60,063 nt of DNA from a bacterium D16-51 (GCA_003612285.1 RAYE01000033.1:1-60063); one strand, 5' to 3'; counted from the stretch's first letter, positions 1 through 7,511 are shown. A program made the numbers and translations. Notes: a model not told the origin generated them from the letters alone.

Positions 1-474
1 TTGCCCCTGCTCCTGATTTTTTCTGTGTATCAGCAGGCTGTCATTCCAGTCTTTTCCATTCGGCGGAACTTGTACATCTACGAAAAATCCCTGGCTTTCA
101 TATTTCTCTTTTAAGCCAGGCTTCTTACTTTTACTTTCCGGATCACCGTAAACTGCTTTATATACAACAGCATCATTGTCTAAGCAAAAAGTAATTTTTT
201 GGATATGAGGGTAATCTTTGACAAACTGCGCCAGAGGATTATCCTCTACCATGCCAAGGACTAATTTATTTGAATCCCTATCCCCTGTTAAATCAATATA
301 TGACATACAGTCAATGACTGCTTCAAACACCTTTAATTCATGGTTTTCTTTATTTACAATGTTTACCCCATAGTTTTTGTCATTGCCTGGAACATCCATC
401 TTAAACCTCTTTCCATAGATATCTGCTGTCCCTCTTAAGCCTGCATACCGTAAAAGCCAAGTTATCCACAATTT
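1..474 (-). pseudogene. Toprim (DUF3991-type) mobilization-associated protein, fragment running off the window
   Basis: A leftward reading frame is open from the window edge to a TAG at 475-477. I translated it by hand. It carries a LRYAGLRGT block, then DVPGND-K-YG, VFEAVIDCMSY and a terminal GKDWND motif. These are hallmarks of the Toprim_2/DUF3991 proteins found in Bacillota plasmids and ICEs, where they are thought to act in DNA processing. The first ATG (position 399) falls inside the conserved block, and conserved sequence continues upstream of it to the in-frame stop. The N-terminal part is therefore missing or frame-shifted, which suggests a decaying gene. The C-terminus lies beyond position 1. 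Family assignment is fairly firm; the exact original length is unknown. Confidence 0.6.
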
Positions 475-888
475 CTATGGAACAGCCTGGCTTTCTTTTC
501 CACTATATTAAATTTTCCAAAAATAGAAAAATAAACCAAAGCAAACAAACAGATTTTTAAATCTACCTTCATATTCTTTATTCTTATGTGCGTAATGAGT
601 CAAAACAATGCCTATTAAGAACTGGAACTTACTCTGCACTTGGCAGCTACGCCCGGATCAACAATCCTGCTGCTTATAGCAGGATTGTTAAGTCAATTCA
701 TAGATTTTGATAAATGTATATTTGAAAGAATGGAATAAAGTATGTAAGGAAACTATTGCAGAAAGTTGGGCTAAGCGTGTTGATGTCTTATGGATGAATT
801 ACCAGGCTGGCCAAATGTGCATAAATGATTTTATTTAAGGGTGACCTATGGAGAATAGGAAGGAAATTTAGAGAATAGAGGCGATTGG
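475..888. other. Gene-poor stretch with one hairpin and a possible coding remnant
   Basis: No intact gene is seen here. A perfect 11-bp inverted repeat with a 6-nt loop lies at 661-688 (ACAATCCTGCT and its complement) and could be a terminator, although no long T run follows. Between about 694 and 838 a rightward frame without a start codon encodes roughly 40 plausible residues (ending NYQAGQMCINDFI, then stop), perhaps the tail of a deleted gene. Confidence 0.35.
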
Positions 889-1206
889 ATGAACAAACTA
901 AAAAACTCATATATCGGTAAGATGGTCAGCCTGCAGCTTAGCAGTAAAGAAATAGACGTTATTCTTTACATATCAACGTTCCAGAATGAATCAGGGATTA
1001 TTTCGTCAGTATATTATAAAGATGTTTGTTCTTCAATCAACATTTCCATTCAAAAATTTTATGATATTGTAAATTCTTTACGGAAAAAGGGGCTTATATC
1101 AACAGAAAAAATTAGCAGGGCTGATATATGTGTAATATTGAATAGAAATTCTTTCTATGATAAAGATTTCTCTGCTGGCTATACATTCTGGACACACAGA
1201 ATATAG
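889..1206 (+). CDS. Small winged-helix-like protein, probably truncated at its C-terminus
   Basis: This 105-residue ORF has a GAGG-type ribosome site before its ATG. Residues 17-85 read like a winged helix domain: a helix SSKEIDVILYIS, a recognition-like segment SINISIQKFYDIVNSLRKKGLIS, then a short beta segment. I know this pattern from small DNA-binding proteins of Bacillota mobile elements, but not a named family. The last about 12 codons (AGYTFWTHRI) overlap the opposite-strand ERF remnant at 1179-1206 and are probably not native. The gene appears to have been joined to ERF sequence by a deletion. Function beyond DNA binding is unknown. Confidence 0.5.
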   Translation: MNKLKNSYIGKMVSLQLSSKEIDVILYISTFQNESGIISSVYYKDVCSSINISIQKFYDIVNSLRKKGLISTEKISRADICVILNRNSFYDKDFSAGYTFWTHRI

Positions 1207-1457
1207 GCAGCATTGTTTATTTGCTCATCGCTTTCCACGTCACACAGCGTTGCAGTTGCTTTTACATAAAACCTGCCACCAATGTTCACTATTTCATCAC
1301 TAAGAACCAGAACCGCCTTGATTTTGTTCAGGATAGGCTTTACAGCTTCTTGGATATCCTCACAGCTCCGGTAGTTGAAATCACCGAACACATTTTTATT
1401 ATTTTTCGGCGCTTTTAGTTCCTGCTGGATTACAAGAAGTTTTTCCCTGATATTCAT
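1179..1457 (-). pseudogene. ERF-family single-strand annealing protein, N-terminal fragment
   Basis: ERF proteins of phages and plasmids anneal complementary single strands during recombination. The 92 residues match the family N-terminus: a leading helix MNIREKLLVIQQELKAP, then NYRSCEDIQEAVKPIL, LVLSDEIVNIG and RFYVKATATLCD. Intact members are about 200 residues and continue with an alanine/arginine-rich core. Here the match stops near residue 82 and a short foreign tail leads to a stop at 1179. An AGGTGAGG ribosome site precedes the ATG at 1457. The gene is the last of the leftward early genes of the decayed phage-like module and is clearly truncated, so it is probably inactive. Confidence 0.7.
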
Positions 1458-1605
1458 GTCCTCACCTCGCTTTATTTACATAGCGTTTTATGGGGTGGTT
1501 TTCAATCAAAAATCCTTTACCCTATGGGTTTATATCTTTTTTGCTTTTTCGTTGAAATTTACCCTTTTTCATGTACAGTATCTGTAGATTTTATATGATA
1601 TGCAA

Positions 1606-1851
1606 TCATTCTTTCCCTTGAAAGTTTTCTACATTTTTTGATGTTTCTTTCAATGGAGAAATTTTTATCCATCTAACAGGAATATGCGCACATATGCTAC
1701 CATCCTGATTCTCTGCCACTATTTCACATTCTTCTGGGCGTTCTGCTGCCAGTTTCTTGATTCTGGATTTATAACGCCCCTGTGAAAAAGTTACTGTCGC
1801 TCTTTTATCATCCATCAAAAACTCAATAACATTTTCTGTACATCTGTCCAT
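1606..1851 (-). CDS. Small phage-type protein of unknown function
   Basis: This 81-residue protein has a good ribosome site (AAAGGAGAG) before its ATG. It is a mixed, charged, soluble sequence with no membrane segment or cysteine motif, consistent with a compact beta-rich fold (VTFSQGRYKSRIKKLAAERP, then EIVAENQDGSICAHIPVRWIKI). I do not recognise a family with confidence. It lies in the leftward early operon with its upstream neighbour (20-bp gap) and the ERF remnant, where short accessory proteins of temperate phages usually occur. A real gene is likely because frame, ribosome site and spacing all agree. Confidence 0.55.
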   Translation of the reverse strand: MDRCTENVIEFLMDDKRATVTFSQGRYKSRIKKLAAERPEECEIVAENQDGSICAHIPVRWIKISPLKETSKNVENFQGKE

Positions 1852-1871
1852 CTATCTCTCTCTCCTTTCCC

Positions 1872-2087
1872 CTACTGTTCCAACTGCTTAATAAAATACA
1901 TTGGCGTACACCCTGTAAAGCTTCCGTCCATTCTGTTCAGAGCCTTGATTGCATCACAATATGATTTTATGGTTTCATATGAAGGACAATCCAAAATCTT
2001 AGAATAGTTTCCGCTTGTCCACTCTTCCTGGAAAGTTTTTACATCACATTCCATGTAATCCAAAATGTATTCAATTACATGATCCAT
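1872..2087 (-). CDS. Small phage-type protein of unknown function
   Basis: This 71-residue acidic, helix-rich protein is preceded by AAAGGGGTGATTCT and an ATG. There are no recognisable catalytic motifs. It sits second in the leftward early operon, between the Cro-like reading frame and the 81-residue protein, with about 18 bp separating it from the former. The size and place fit the small unassigned proteins that follow cro in phages of Bacillota. Function unknown. Confidence 0.5.
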   Translation of the reverse strand: MDHVIEYILDYMECDVKTFQEEWTSGNYSKILDCPSYETIKSYCDAIKALNRMDGSFTGCTPMYFIKQLEQ

Positions 2088-2105
2088 AGAATCACCCCTT
2101 TACTT

Positions 2106-2267
2106 TTACCTCTCAATTAACTTTTCTAATGAAACTCCCAATGCAATAGATAATTTTAAGGCTGTATTATAATTACATGATTTTCCATTTTTAACACTAC
2201 ATGTTGTAGCCCTAGAAACACCAGACTTTAAAGAAAGCTCTTTTGTGTTAAGATTTGCATCTATCAT
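2106..2267 (-). CDS. Cro-like helix-turn-helix protein, start unclear or frameshifted
   Basis: A leftward frame encodes a compact HTH protein: KELSLKSGVSRATTCSVKNG, then ALKLSIALGVSLEKLIER and stop at 2106-2108. From the ATG at 2267 it gives 53 residues, but no ribosome site precedes that ATG. A strong site (GAGGTG) with ATG lies upstream at 2299, in a different frame that stops after seven codons. The frame of the HTH remains open upstream with plausible residues (NEIRQEKIVCA). A one-base indel near the original start is therefore likely. It diverges from the CI-like repressor and shares an operator region with it, the usual Cro position. Confidence 0.5.
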   Translation of the reverse strand: MIDANLNTKELSLKSGVSRATTCSVKNGKSCNYNTALKLSIALGVSLEKLIER

Positions 2268-2324
2268 TGCACATACTATCTTTTCCTGCCTAATCTCATT
2301 GTTTCACCTCCTTGTAATGTATTG

Positions 2325-2344
2325 ACATAAGTTGCGACTTATGT
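2325..2344. promoter_or_regulatory. Repressor operator palindrome between -35 and -10 of the repressor promoter
   Basis: ACATAAGT-TGCG-ACTTATGT is an inverted repeat with 8-bp arms. It lies in the spacer of a rightward promoter (TTGACA at 2322-2327, 17 bp, TAATAT at 2345-2350), so a bound repressor would block its own gene. Related half-sites (CTTATGCC and TTTATGTT) lie nearby. Confidence 0.6.
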
Positions 2345-2351
2345 TAATATC

Positions 2352-2380
2352 AATATAATGCAAGTAAAGGCTTATGCCAA
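2352..2380 (-). promoter_or_regulatory. Leftward promoter for the Cro-like/early operon
   Basis: On the minus strand TTGGCA (2375-2380) is separated by 17 bp from TATATT (2352-2357). It points toward the Cro-like frame and overlaps the CTTATG half-site, as expected for a lytic promoter under CI-type control. Confidence 0.5.
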
Positions 2381-2447
2381 TACAAAAATATAAGTTTTTT
2401 CTTCTAATTTTTCCTGATTTATGTTATTATCTAAATGAGGTGATAGC

Positions 2448-2813
2448 ATGAAAGTAAACGAAAACATAAAAAAAATTAGAAAAGAAAAAGGAATGACGCA
2501 AAAAGAATTGGGAGAAAAATTAGGAATTTCTCAATCAGCTATAGGACAATTTGAAAAAAAAGAATCTAATTTAAAAATAGATACCATTAAAAAAATTGCA
2601 ATTGCTCTTAATGTAGATATGAGCCGTTTAATAGATACAGATGAATTAGCTATACTTGATATAAAAGAACATTCCGAAAAATTGGAAATTGAAAATGAAA
2701 AATATATTGAAGAAAGAGTAGAAATCGCTTTTAAGAAATTAAACATTATAGGCAAAAAAGAGGCCGCCAAACGAGTAGAAGAACTGACAGAAATTAAGAA
2801 ATACACTGATTAG
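2448..2813 (+). CDS. CI-like XRE-family repressor
   Basis: This 121-residue protein has a textbook HTH_3 domain at residues 5-60 (IKKIRKEKGMTQKELGEKLG, SQSAIGQFEKKESN, IDTIKKIAIALNVDMSRLI). A charged helical tail of about 55 residues follows and may serve dimerisation. No peptidase or metal motif of RecA-cleaved repressors is present. GAGGTGATAGC precedes the ATG. It diverges from the Cro-like gene and is probably autoregulated through the palindrome at 2325-2344. Together with the downstream integrase this is a lysogeny module. It looks intact even though its neighbours are broken, so it could still confer superinfection immunity. Confidence 0.85.
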   Translation: MKVNENIKKIRKEKGMTQKELGEKLGISQSAIGQFEKKESNLKIDTIKKIAIALNVDMSRLIDTDELAILDIKEHSEKLEIENEKYIEERVEIAFKKLNIIGKKEAAKRVEELTEIKKYTD

Positions 2814-2931
2814 CATAACAATAAAGGGAGTGCAATGATTGCAGTCCTGTATAAAACTTGTATGGCAGCAGGACTAATACAATATAACAACCTTTCAAGA
2901 TAAACCAATTCTTAGTAACTTAACAAAAAAA

Positions 2932-3127
2932 TATAATATCCTTACCCGGGGAGCCGAGAGGGCGATATACCAGCCACCCAGTCGAGAGAAAGGGGGTTGG
3001 TGCCAATGATAACATGGTCAGATTTATTTACCTTTATCATTATGCTATGTGCAGTAATAACCCTTGTTACAAATAACATGCACAAAAAATAGCGCCCTCA
3101 CCCGCAAAGTGTAGCGCTATTTTCATA
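2932..3127 (+). ncRNA. Toxin mRNA of a type I toxin-antitoxin locus (predicted transcript)
   Basis: A TATAAT (2932-2937) with a weak -35 (TTCTTA, 2909-2914) would start RNA near 2944. The 60-nt leader contains GGGAGCCGAGA (2949-2959) and a strong AAAGGGGG ribosome site. The transcript would encode the peptide at 3006-3092 and stop at a hairpin (3089-3120, ATAGCGC/GCGCTAT) followed by T residues on both strands. Start and end points are predictions. Confidence 0.5.
3006..3092 (+). CDS. Small hydrophobic holin-like toxin (Fst/TxpA type)
   Basis: The ORF encodes 28 residues. A short polar start MITWSDL is followed by a single membrane helix (FTFIIMLCAVITLVT) and a short basic end (NNMHKK). This is the layout of type I toxins of Gram-positive bacteria (Fst, TxpA, BsrG and the Hol_Tox family), which insert in the membrane and are held back by an antisense RNA. 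The AAAGGGGG ribosome site ends 5 nt before GGTGCCA, which abuts the ATG. A convergent promoter and shared two-way terminator lie just downstream. Family membership is inferred from architecture, not alignment. Confidence 0.7.
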   Translation: MITWSDLFTFIIMLCAVITLVTNNMHKK

Positions 3128-3177
3128 ATACATAATTAGCCGGGTGCCAGGTGTATGCTGGTCTCGGCTCCCTTGTT
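3085..3177 (-). ncRNA. Predicted antisense RNA antitoxin
   Basis: On the minus strand TTGACA (3206-3211), a 16-bp spacer and TATAAT (3184-3189) form a strong promoter. Transcription would begin near 3177, fold a 5' hairpin (3170-3182 region) and end at the hairpin 3089-3120 with a T6 run. The RNA carries TGGCACC (complement of 3143-3149), which can pair with GGTGCCA directly before the toxin ATG (2999-3005). It also repeats GGGAGCCGAGA found in the toxin leader. Confidence 0.55.
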
Positions 3178-3183
3178 AAGGGT

Positions 3184-3302
3184 ATTATAACATATGCACA
3201 ATAAATGTCAATAAGCCCCAGGAATCCCAGGGCTTCAATAGATACAATAAACAGGGACTGTATATTGCACCACCTCAACAATGGTATTATAACACAGTCC
3301 CT
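3184..3302. repeat. Repeated -10 region and inverted repeat beside the antisense promoter
   Basis: GGTATTATAACA occurs twice (3181-3192 and 3283-3294 on the + strand), so a second minus-strand TATAAT is present. A 9-bp inverted repeat (AGGGACTGT at 3253-3261, ACAGTCCCT at 3294-3302) encloses a GAGGTGGTG sequence. A hairpin AAGCCC/GGGCTT lies near 3213-3236. This may be a second small RNA unit. Confidence 0.4.
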
Positions 3303-3339
3303 AGCAAAATGCACCCATTTTAGAAAGGACTGATATTTT

Positions 3340-4559
3340 ATGGCAAGCATCACAAAACGCGGCAATTCATACCGCATCACGGTAAGCAATGGCTATACCC
3401 CACAGGGAAAGCAAATCCTGGAAACAGCCACATTTACCCCTGACCCAGATAAAACACCGAAACAAAATGAAAAAGCTCTCCAAACGTTCGCTATGGACTT
3501 TGAAAGGCAGATGAAAAACGGCACTTACTTGGAAGGCGAAAAAATAACCTTTCAGGAATTTGCCAGACGCTGGCTAAAGGAATATGCACCATCACACCTT
3601 GAAGCTACAAGCATAGAGTTCTATACAAGGCTTTAGAAAAGCACATTCTCCCCTCTATCGGCAATATCAAACTATCCAAGCTACAACCTGCAGCTATCAA
3701 CAAACTATACAATACCATGCTGACAAAAAGAAATGACGGAAAAGAAGGCGGTTATTCCCATTCTACGATAAAACGTTGCCATGCAACCATTTCTACTATC
3801 CTTACTACAGCCATGCATTGGAATCTCATATCAGATAACCCTTGTAACCGCGTCCGGCCTCCTAAGCAACCAACTGTACAGTCAGATAATTTTTTTTACC
3901 GTAGAAGAAACTGCTGCCTTTCTTCAGGAACTTGACAGGGTACTGGCCAATAAAACTATATCTTTGCAGCAGTATATTTTTTTCAACTTTGCCTGTTCTG
4001 TGGGATGCGCCGGGGCGAAGTAATTGCCCTATACTGGTCAGACATAGACTTTGAGCATTCACAAATAAGCATTACAAAAAGTACTGGAATAGTAAATGGC
4101 AAAGCATATACAAAAGAACCGAAAAACAAAAATTCCATTAGGGAAATCTCTGTACCTGGCCATATTATGGATTTGCTCCGGCGGTATCGGATAGAATACA
4201 AAACATACCGTATTTCTATTGGAGCCCAATGGATAGAACACCTAGAAGGGGAATATATCTTTATCCAATGGAATGGCTTACAAATGTACCCATCTACACC
4301 ATATAATGTATTTAAAAAGATAATACATGCTTATAATGAAACACATGAACAGAAGCTTCCAGAAATCACTCTACATGGGCTTAGACATACATCAGCAACA
4401 TTGCTGATTAGTGAAAACGCAGATATAAGGACTGTATCAAATTGATTAGGCCATGCACAGACAAGCACCACTATGAACATCTATAGTCATGCGCTCAAAC
4501 AGAAAGATGAATTGGCAGCAGACGCTTTGGAGAAATTATTTAAAAAAGCTTATCCTTAA
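3340..4559 (+). pseudogene. Tyrosine-type phage integrase, broken by several frameshifts and a nonsense codon
   Basis: The pieces rebuild one integrase of about 400 residues. The N-terminal arm domain (ITKRGNSYRITVSNG) is followed by the core-binding domain and the catalytic domain with its arginine (GMRRGEVIALYW, about 4005), the HGLRHTSATLL box (about 4375) and NIYSHAL with the nucleophile tyrosine (about 4475). Breaks are visible: a lost base near 3634 (CTTTAG), an extra T in the T8 run at about 3890, a lost base near 3988, and TGA for Trp at 4442-4444 (SN*LGHAQ). With this many lesions the protein cannot be made. It lies 3' of the repressor and points at the tRNA fragment at 4648-4690, its probable attachment site. 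Confidence 0.9.
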
Positions 4560-4580
4560 CCAATTCTTAACCATTATGTA

Positions 4581-4607
4581 AAAAGCACTCTATTAAAGAG
4601 TGCTTTT
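4581..4607. terminator. Terminator after the integrase
   Basis: AAAAGCACTCT-ATTA-AGAGTGCTTTT is a near-perfect hairpin with flanking A and T runs, able to work on either strand just after the integrase stop at 4557-4559. Confidence 0.7.
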
Positions 4608-4647
4608 AATTTCGCTTAACGCCCTATTTATAAGGCTTTATATTAAT

Positions 4648-4690
4648 GAGACATCGGGGACTCGAACCCCGGACAACTTGATTAAAAGTC
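4648..4690 (-). tRNA. 3' fragment of tRNA-Lys(UUU); probable attachment-site copy
   Basis: On the minus strand the segment reads as the 3' half of a tRNA. It has the anticodon loop with TTT and the 3' anticodon stem (CTTTTAATC), a short variable region, a perfect T arm (CGGGG-TTCGAGT-CCCCG) and the acceptor 3' strand ATGTCTC. The 5' half does not continue on the right. Such duplicated tRNA 3' ends are left by integrases that insert into tRNA genes. The broken integrase next to it fits this origin. It is not a functional tRNA. Confidence 0.75.
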
Positions 4691-4841
4691 AAACACTTAC
4701 TAAACATTATCATATAAAATCACAAATTATCATCTATTTCCCTGAATATCTTTGTGAATATTATACAATATCTTTGATATTTTGCATATCATTTCCCAAC
4801 TTCTATAAATTTCTTGCTCAAATCTTGCTCAAACACAATAT

Positions 4842-5471
4842 CTACCTCCCTAGTCTTCTTTGCCTAAACTGAACCACCTGCGCTACCACCATCTCTTCCT
4901 GTTCCACTCCTATCTGCTCAGGTACAATTTCCACCTTACTGCAATTCATATTGTATTTTTCTCTTTCATCAGTTATATCATGATAATACTCACTCAATAT
5001 ATCTATTGCATCTTCTTTCTCAGGTATGCCATAATGACCGTGATTCAAACTTCCTGTAGCTGCATTATATGCTGTCCAACATGAATAGCTCCTATTTGCA
5101 TTTTTTCCAACAATAGAATATAAATAGGCGTCATTCGGATGGTTAGAACTTCGAAAAACCTCTGTAGGTTGGCAATTTGGTATATTTTCTTTGAAATAAT
5201 TTTTTATTTCACTAATTACACTTTCTGGCACACAAGAAACTTCTGGCTGCCGTTCCCGGATAAATGCTAATGTATCTTCTTTTAATAAAAATGCTGTCAA
5301 CCCCTGCTCCAAAGCATCAGCCTTTATTTCACCAGCCAATATCTTCCGCTCTATAACTTTTACCAGCCCTTCCTTCACCCGCTTCGTAATAACCAACTCC
5401 ACATTTCCTTTGTCATATATTTTATCTATATAATCCAACCACCCTTTTTCCATGTTTTCCACACAATTCAT
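4842..5471 (-). CDS. Unknown soluble cargo protein
   Basis: This 209-residue protein has no membrane segment or recognised motif. The first about 80 residues are helical and charged. The middle contains an aromatic/glycine-rich stretch (RSYSCWTAYNAATGSLNHGHYGIP) that looks like a small compact domain, and the end is acidic then basic. It is the last gene of a three-gene leftward unit (6708, 5992, 5471) headed by the 19-bp motif at 6763-6781. It starts 8 bp after the preceding gene stops. Only a weak GAGAGAGG sits right against the ATG, so translation may be coupled. I cannot assign a function. Confidence 0.6.
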   Translation of the reverse strand: MNCVENMEKGWLDYIDKIYDKGNVELVITKRVKEGLVKVIERKILAGEIKADALEQGLTAFLLKEDTLAFIRERQPEVSCVPESVISEIKNYFKENIPNCQPTEVFRSSNHPNDAYLYSIVGKNANRSYSCWTAYNAATGSLNHGHYGIPEKEDAIDILSEYYHDITDEREKYNMNCSKVEIVPEQIGVEQEEMVVAQVVQFRQRRLGR

Positions 5472-5479
5472 CCTCTCTC

Positions 5480-5992
5480 TTAACTTTCTAATGTAAATTT
5501 AACGTTTGCTTCAGGGTAATATAAAACAATATCCGCCTCTTCTGAAAATGCAATATAATAAGTAACAACAGATGTTTTATCTTTGTTATATATATTAACT
5601 ACATTCTCCTCACCAAACAGCGCAACTTCATAATAGTATCCTTTCACATCCGTATGCCTATCGTCAAAATATCCAGCAAACTTACCATCTGATGAAAACT
5701 TATATTCTACTCCATTTTCTAATGAATAATCACCAATCAAAAGAGAAGCATACATATCTGTCATAGAAGAATTAACCTTATCTGGCTTTTCCTCAGAAAG
5801 TGTGTTTGATTCGCTACTTCCCTTAGCAACTTCTGTCCCATCATGCTTTGAAACAGCAGGCTTCTTCGCTACTGAACCAATAACCTTTTTCTCTATTGTT
5901 ACCCTGTTTAAAGCACAGACAAATGCGATAATTACAATATTCCATACAGCAACCAGCAGAAGCACATACCTTATTTCTTTATTTGTTAACAT
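5480..5992 (-). CDS. Membrane-anchored exported protein, paralogue of the protein at 7565
   Basis: 170 residues: a hydrophobic helix at residues 9-28 (YVLLLVAVWNIVIIAFVCAL), a polar linker rich in Ser, Glu and Lys, then a beta-rich C-terminal domain from about residue 80. That domain shares a pattern with the protein encoded at 7565-8044: YxSLL, then F..(D/N)G.(F/Y)(A/S)G(Y/F)FD, IYNK(D/E)KT and YY..F. The N-terminal helix probably anchors the domain outside the cell. An AAAGGAGGG site precedes the ATG. It sits between two unknown genes in the unit headed at 6763. No known family was recognised. Confidence 0.65.
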   Translation of the reverse strand: MLTNKEIRYVLLLVAVWNIVIIAFVCALNRVTIEKKVIGSVAKKPAVSKHDGTEVAKGSSESNTLSEEKPDKVNSSMTDMYASLLIGDYSLENGVEYKFSSDGKFAGYFDDRHTDVKGYYYEVALFGEENVVNIYNKDKTSVVTYYIAFSEEADIVLYYPEANVKFTLES

Positions 5993-6003
5993 ATTGCCCT
6001 CCT

Positions 6004-6708
6004 TTAACCAATCATCTTTTGGAGCTGATAGTAATCCATAATCATTTCCAATTCATAACGGTTCAATAATAAAAGGGCTTTTCCTTTCCCTTTTACATCA
6101 CGGCTAAAATAATATAAAGCATTTTTTATCATTTGAAATGGCCTGCAATAGAGATTGTCTGCTTTAATTCCATTTTCATCCATCTTATATAGTGAATAAT
6201 CAGACTTAATAAATCCATTTTCTTCTTTCCTGAACACTTCACTATCAATTGCATAGAAACAATATCTATTAATATCCATATTTTCAATAGAATATAGGTA
6301 TCCATCCAAAATACCCATTACTTTATTACTGCTATGTATATCATTTAAGAATGCTGTCCGTTCCTGATTTATAAAACCTTTCACTTCATAAAAATTCATT
6401 AATACTGAATCAAAGCCTATTACCTTATTTCCATTAAAGCAGAAGTTTGATACACAGCCATTAATCCGAACCGACACCACATCATTTCTTTGTAAACTCA
6501 ATTTTCCAGAGCGGTTAAAGTATAAAATATCTAAAAGCAAATCACTTGGAATAACACAATCATGATAATCTAAAAAAACCAGTTCACATTCCATGCTGCT
6601 TTTAGCAAAGCCCATTTTACTTTTAGCCCTAAATATCCCATATACATTTTCAAAAGAAAAAAGCATCCGATATCTATTTTTTTCCATTTTAACTTTTTCT
6701 CCAGACAA
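6004..6708 (-). CDS. Unknown protein, first gene of a cargo unit
   Basis: 234 residues with no membrane segment. The sequence alternates aromatic and charged residues (RYRMLFSFENVYGIFRAKSK, CVIPSDLLLDILYFN) and ends in an amphipathic helix (LLLLNRYELEMIMDYYQLQKM). I do not recognise a family. Two starts are possible: a TTG at 6708 with GGAGG 9 nt upstream, or an internal ATG seven codons later behind GGAG; I favour the TTG. The leader holds a strong hairpin (6723-6752) and the 19-bp motif shared with other operons of the element (6763-6781), so expression is probably tied to the transfer genes. Confidence 0.6.
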   Translation of the reverse strand: MSGEKVKMEKNRYRMLFSFENVYGIFRAKSKMGFAKSSMECELVFLDYHDCVIPSDLLLDILYFNRSGKLSLQRNDVVSVRINGCVSNFCFNGNKVIGFDSVLMNFYEVKGFINQERTAFLNDIHSSNKVMGILDGYLYSIENMDINRYCFYAIDSEVFRKEENGFIKSDYSLYKMDENGIKADNLYCRPFQMIKNALYYFSRDVKGKGKALLLLNRYELEMIMDYYQLQKMIG

Positions 6709-6722
6709 AAATAAGCACCTCC

Positions 6723-6752
6723 ATTTCGTATAATAGCTATTTTATACGAAAT
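6723..6752. promoter_or_regulatory. Perfect inverted repeat in the leader of the 6708 gene
   Basis: ATTTCGTATAA and its complement (11-bp arms, 8-nt loop) lie directly beside the GGAGG ribosome site. It could be an operator or an RNA hairpin that affects translation. It is followed by no T run, so it is not a terminator. Confidence 0.5.
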
Positions 6753-6762
6753 GAATTGCTTA

Positions 6763-6781
6763 TTTATTAGACTAAAAACAA
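6763..6781 (-). promoter_or_regulatory. Shared 19-bp operon-head motif, copy a
   Basis: On the minus strand it reads TTGTTTTTAGTCTAATAAA. Four other leaders of the element carry the same TTG-N8-CTAATAAA pattern (15339, 27345, 37976, 52631). It lies 55 bp before the gene at 6708. Confidence 0.55.
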
Positions 6782-6794
6782 AATATATACTTTT

Positions 6795-7511
6795 TTATTG
6801 CTTATTTATCAAGCAGTCAAAAACATCTTCTAATTCCTTATTTAGTACATAACAGATTTTAAGCGAAGCCTCTATGCTTAATTTTCTAAAATCAGCCTCC
6901 TGGCTCTTACATCTTCTCAAATGCCGCACACTTATACCACAAAAATCAGATAAATCGGAATAGGAATATTCTGTATAGAATAATGCATCTATAATTTTAC
7001 AAGAAACCGAATCCTCTACATCACCTTCTTGCAGCCATTTCAATTCATGTAAATAAGGAATTATATATTTTATATATGCCTGATTAGATATCTTTCCATC
7101 CTCTCCTATGAATGGAATTAAACTCTCAAATATGCTGCGATACAATTTTGATAATTCCAAAAACCTGGTTTCATCTAAATCCAATCGCTTTTTCAGCTTA
7201 TGAATTCGGTTATATAACCTAGATTTCAAAATATCATATCTATATTCACGAGGATTATTTTTTTTCCACATATTCACTTTTTCATTAGTTTCAGCTTTAT
7301 ACGGATAATATTCATCATAAAAATCTGAAATAGAGATTTCTAATGCACTAAACATTTTAATTGCCTTATCCGTCGGCAACCCTGTAAGTACCTGTCTGCC
7401 ACGCTCACATACCTGGACTTCCTGCACCGGCAAGCCAACCTTTTCTGCAAAAATCCTCTGTGAATACCCCATTTCCTGACGCCTTTTCTGAAATGCTTCA
7501 TATCCTCTCAT
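6795..7511 (-). CDS. XRE-family regulator with a second C-terminal HTH-like segment
   Basis: 238 residues from the ATG at 7511, preceded by AGAGGTGATATTA; a GTG nine bases upstream is less likely. Residues 8-65 form an HTH_3 domain (FQKRRQEMGYSQRIFAEKVGL, VQEVQVCERGRQVLTGLPTDKAIKMFSAL). The middle is a charged helical bundle (KSRLYNRIHKLKKRLDL). The end has another HTH-like run (YSDLSDFCGISVRHLRRCKS). It lies between the two small exported paralogues and probably regulates this cargo region or the adjacent surface protein, but no target can be deduced from sequence. Confidence 0.75.
   Translation of the reverse strand: MRGYEAFQKRRQEMGYSQRIFAEKVGLPVQEVQVCERGRQVLTGLPTDKAIKMFSALEISISDFYDEYYPYKAETNEKVNMWKKNNPREYRYDILKSRLYNRIHKLKKRLDLDETRFLELSKLYRSIFESLIPFIGEDGKISNQAYIKYIIPYLHELKWLQEGDVEDSVSCKIIDALFYTEYSYSDLSDFCGISVRHLRRCKSQEADFRKLSIEASLKICYVLNKELEDVFDCLINKQ

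Noticed and set aside
3123-3389. Leftward 88-residue open frame between the toxin locus and the integrase
   Set aside because: It crosses the antisense promoter and repeats and overlaps the integrase start. The similar segments VIIPLLR and VIIPLTR come from the duplicated -10 region, not from protein repeats.
4600-4872. Rightward 90-residue open frame containing a TRTPDN segment
   Set aside because: It is a translation of the reverse of the tRNA-Lys 3' end and AT-rich spacer, with no ribosome site.
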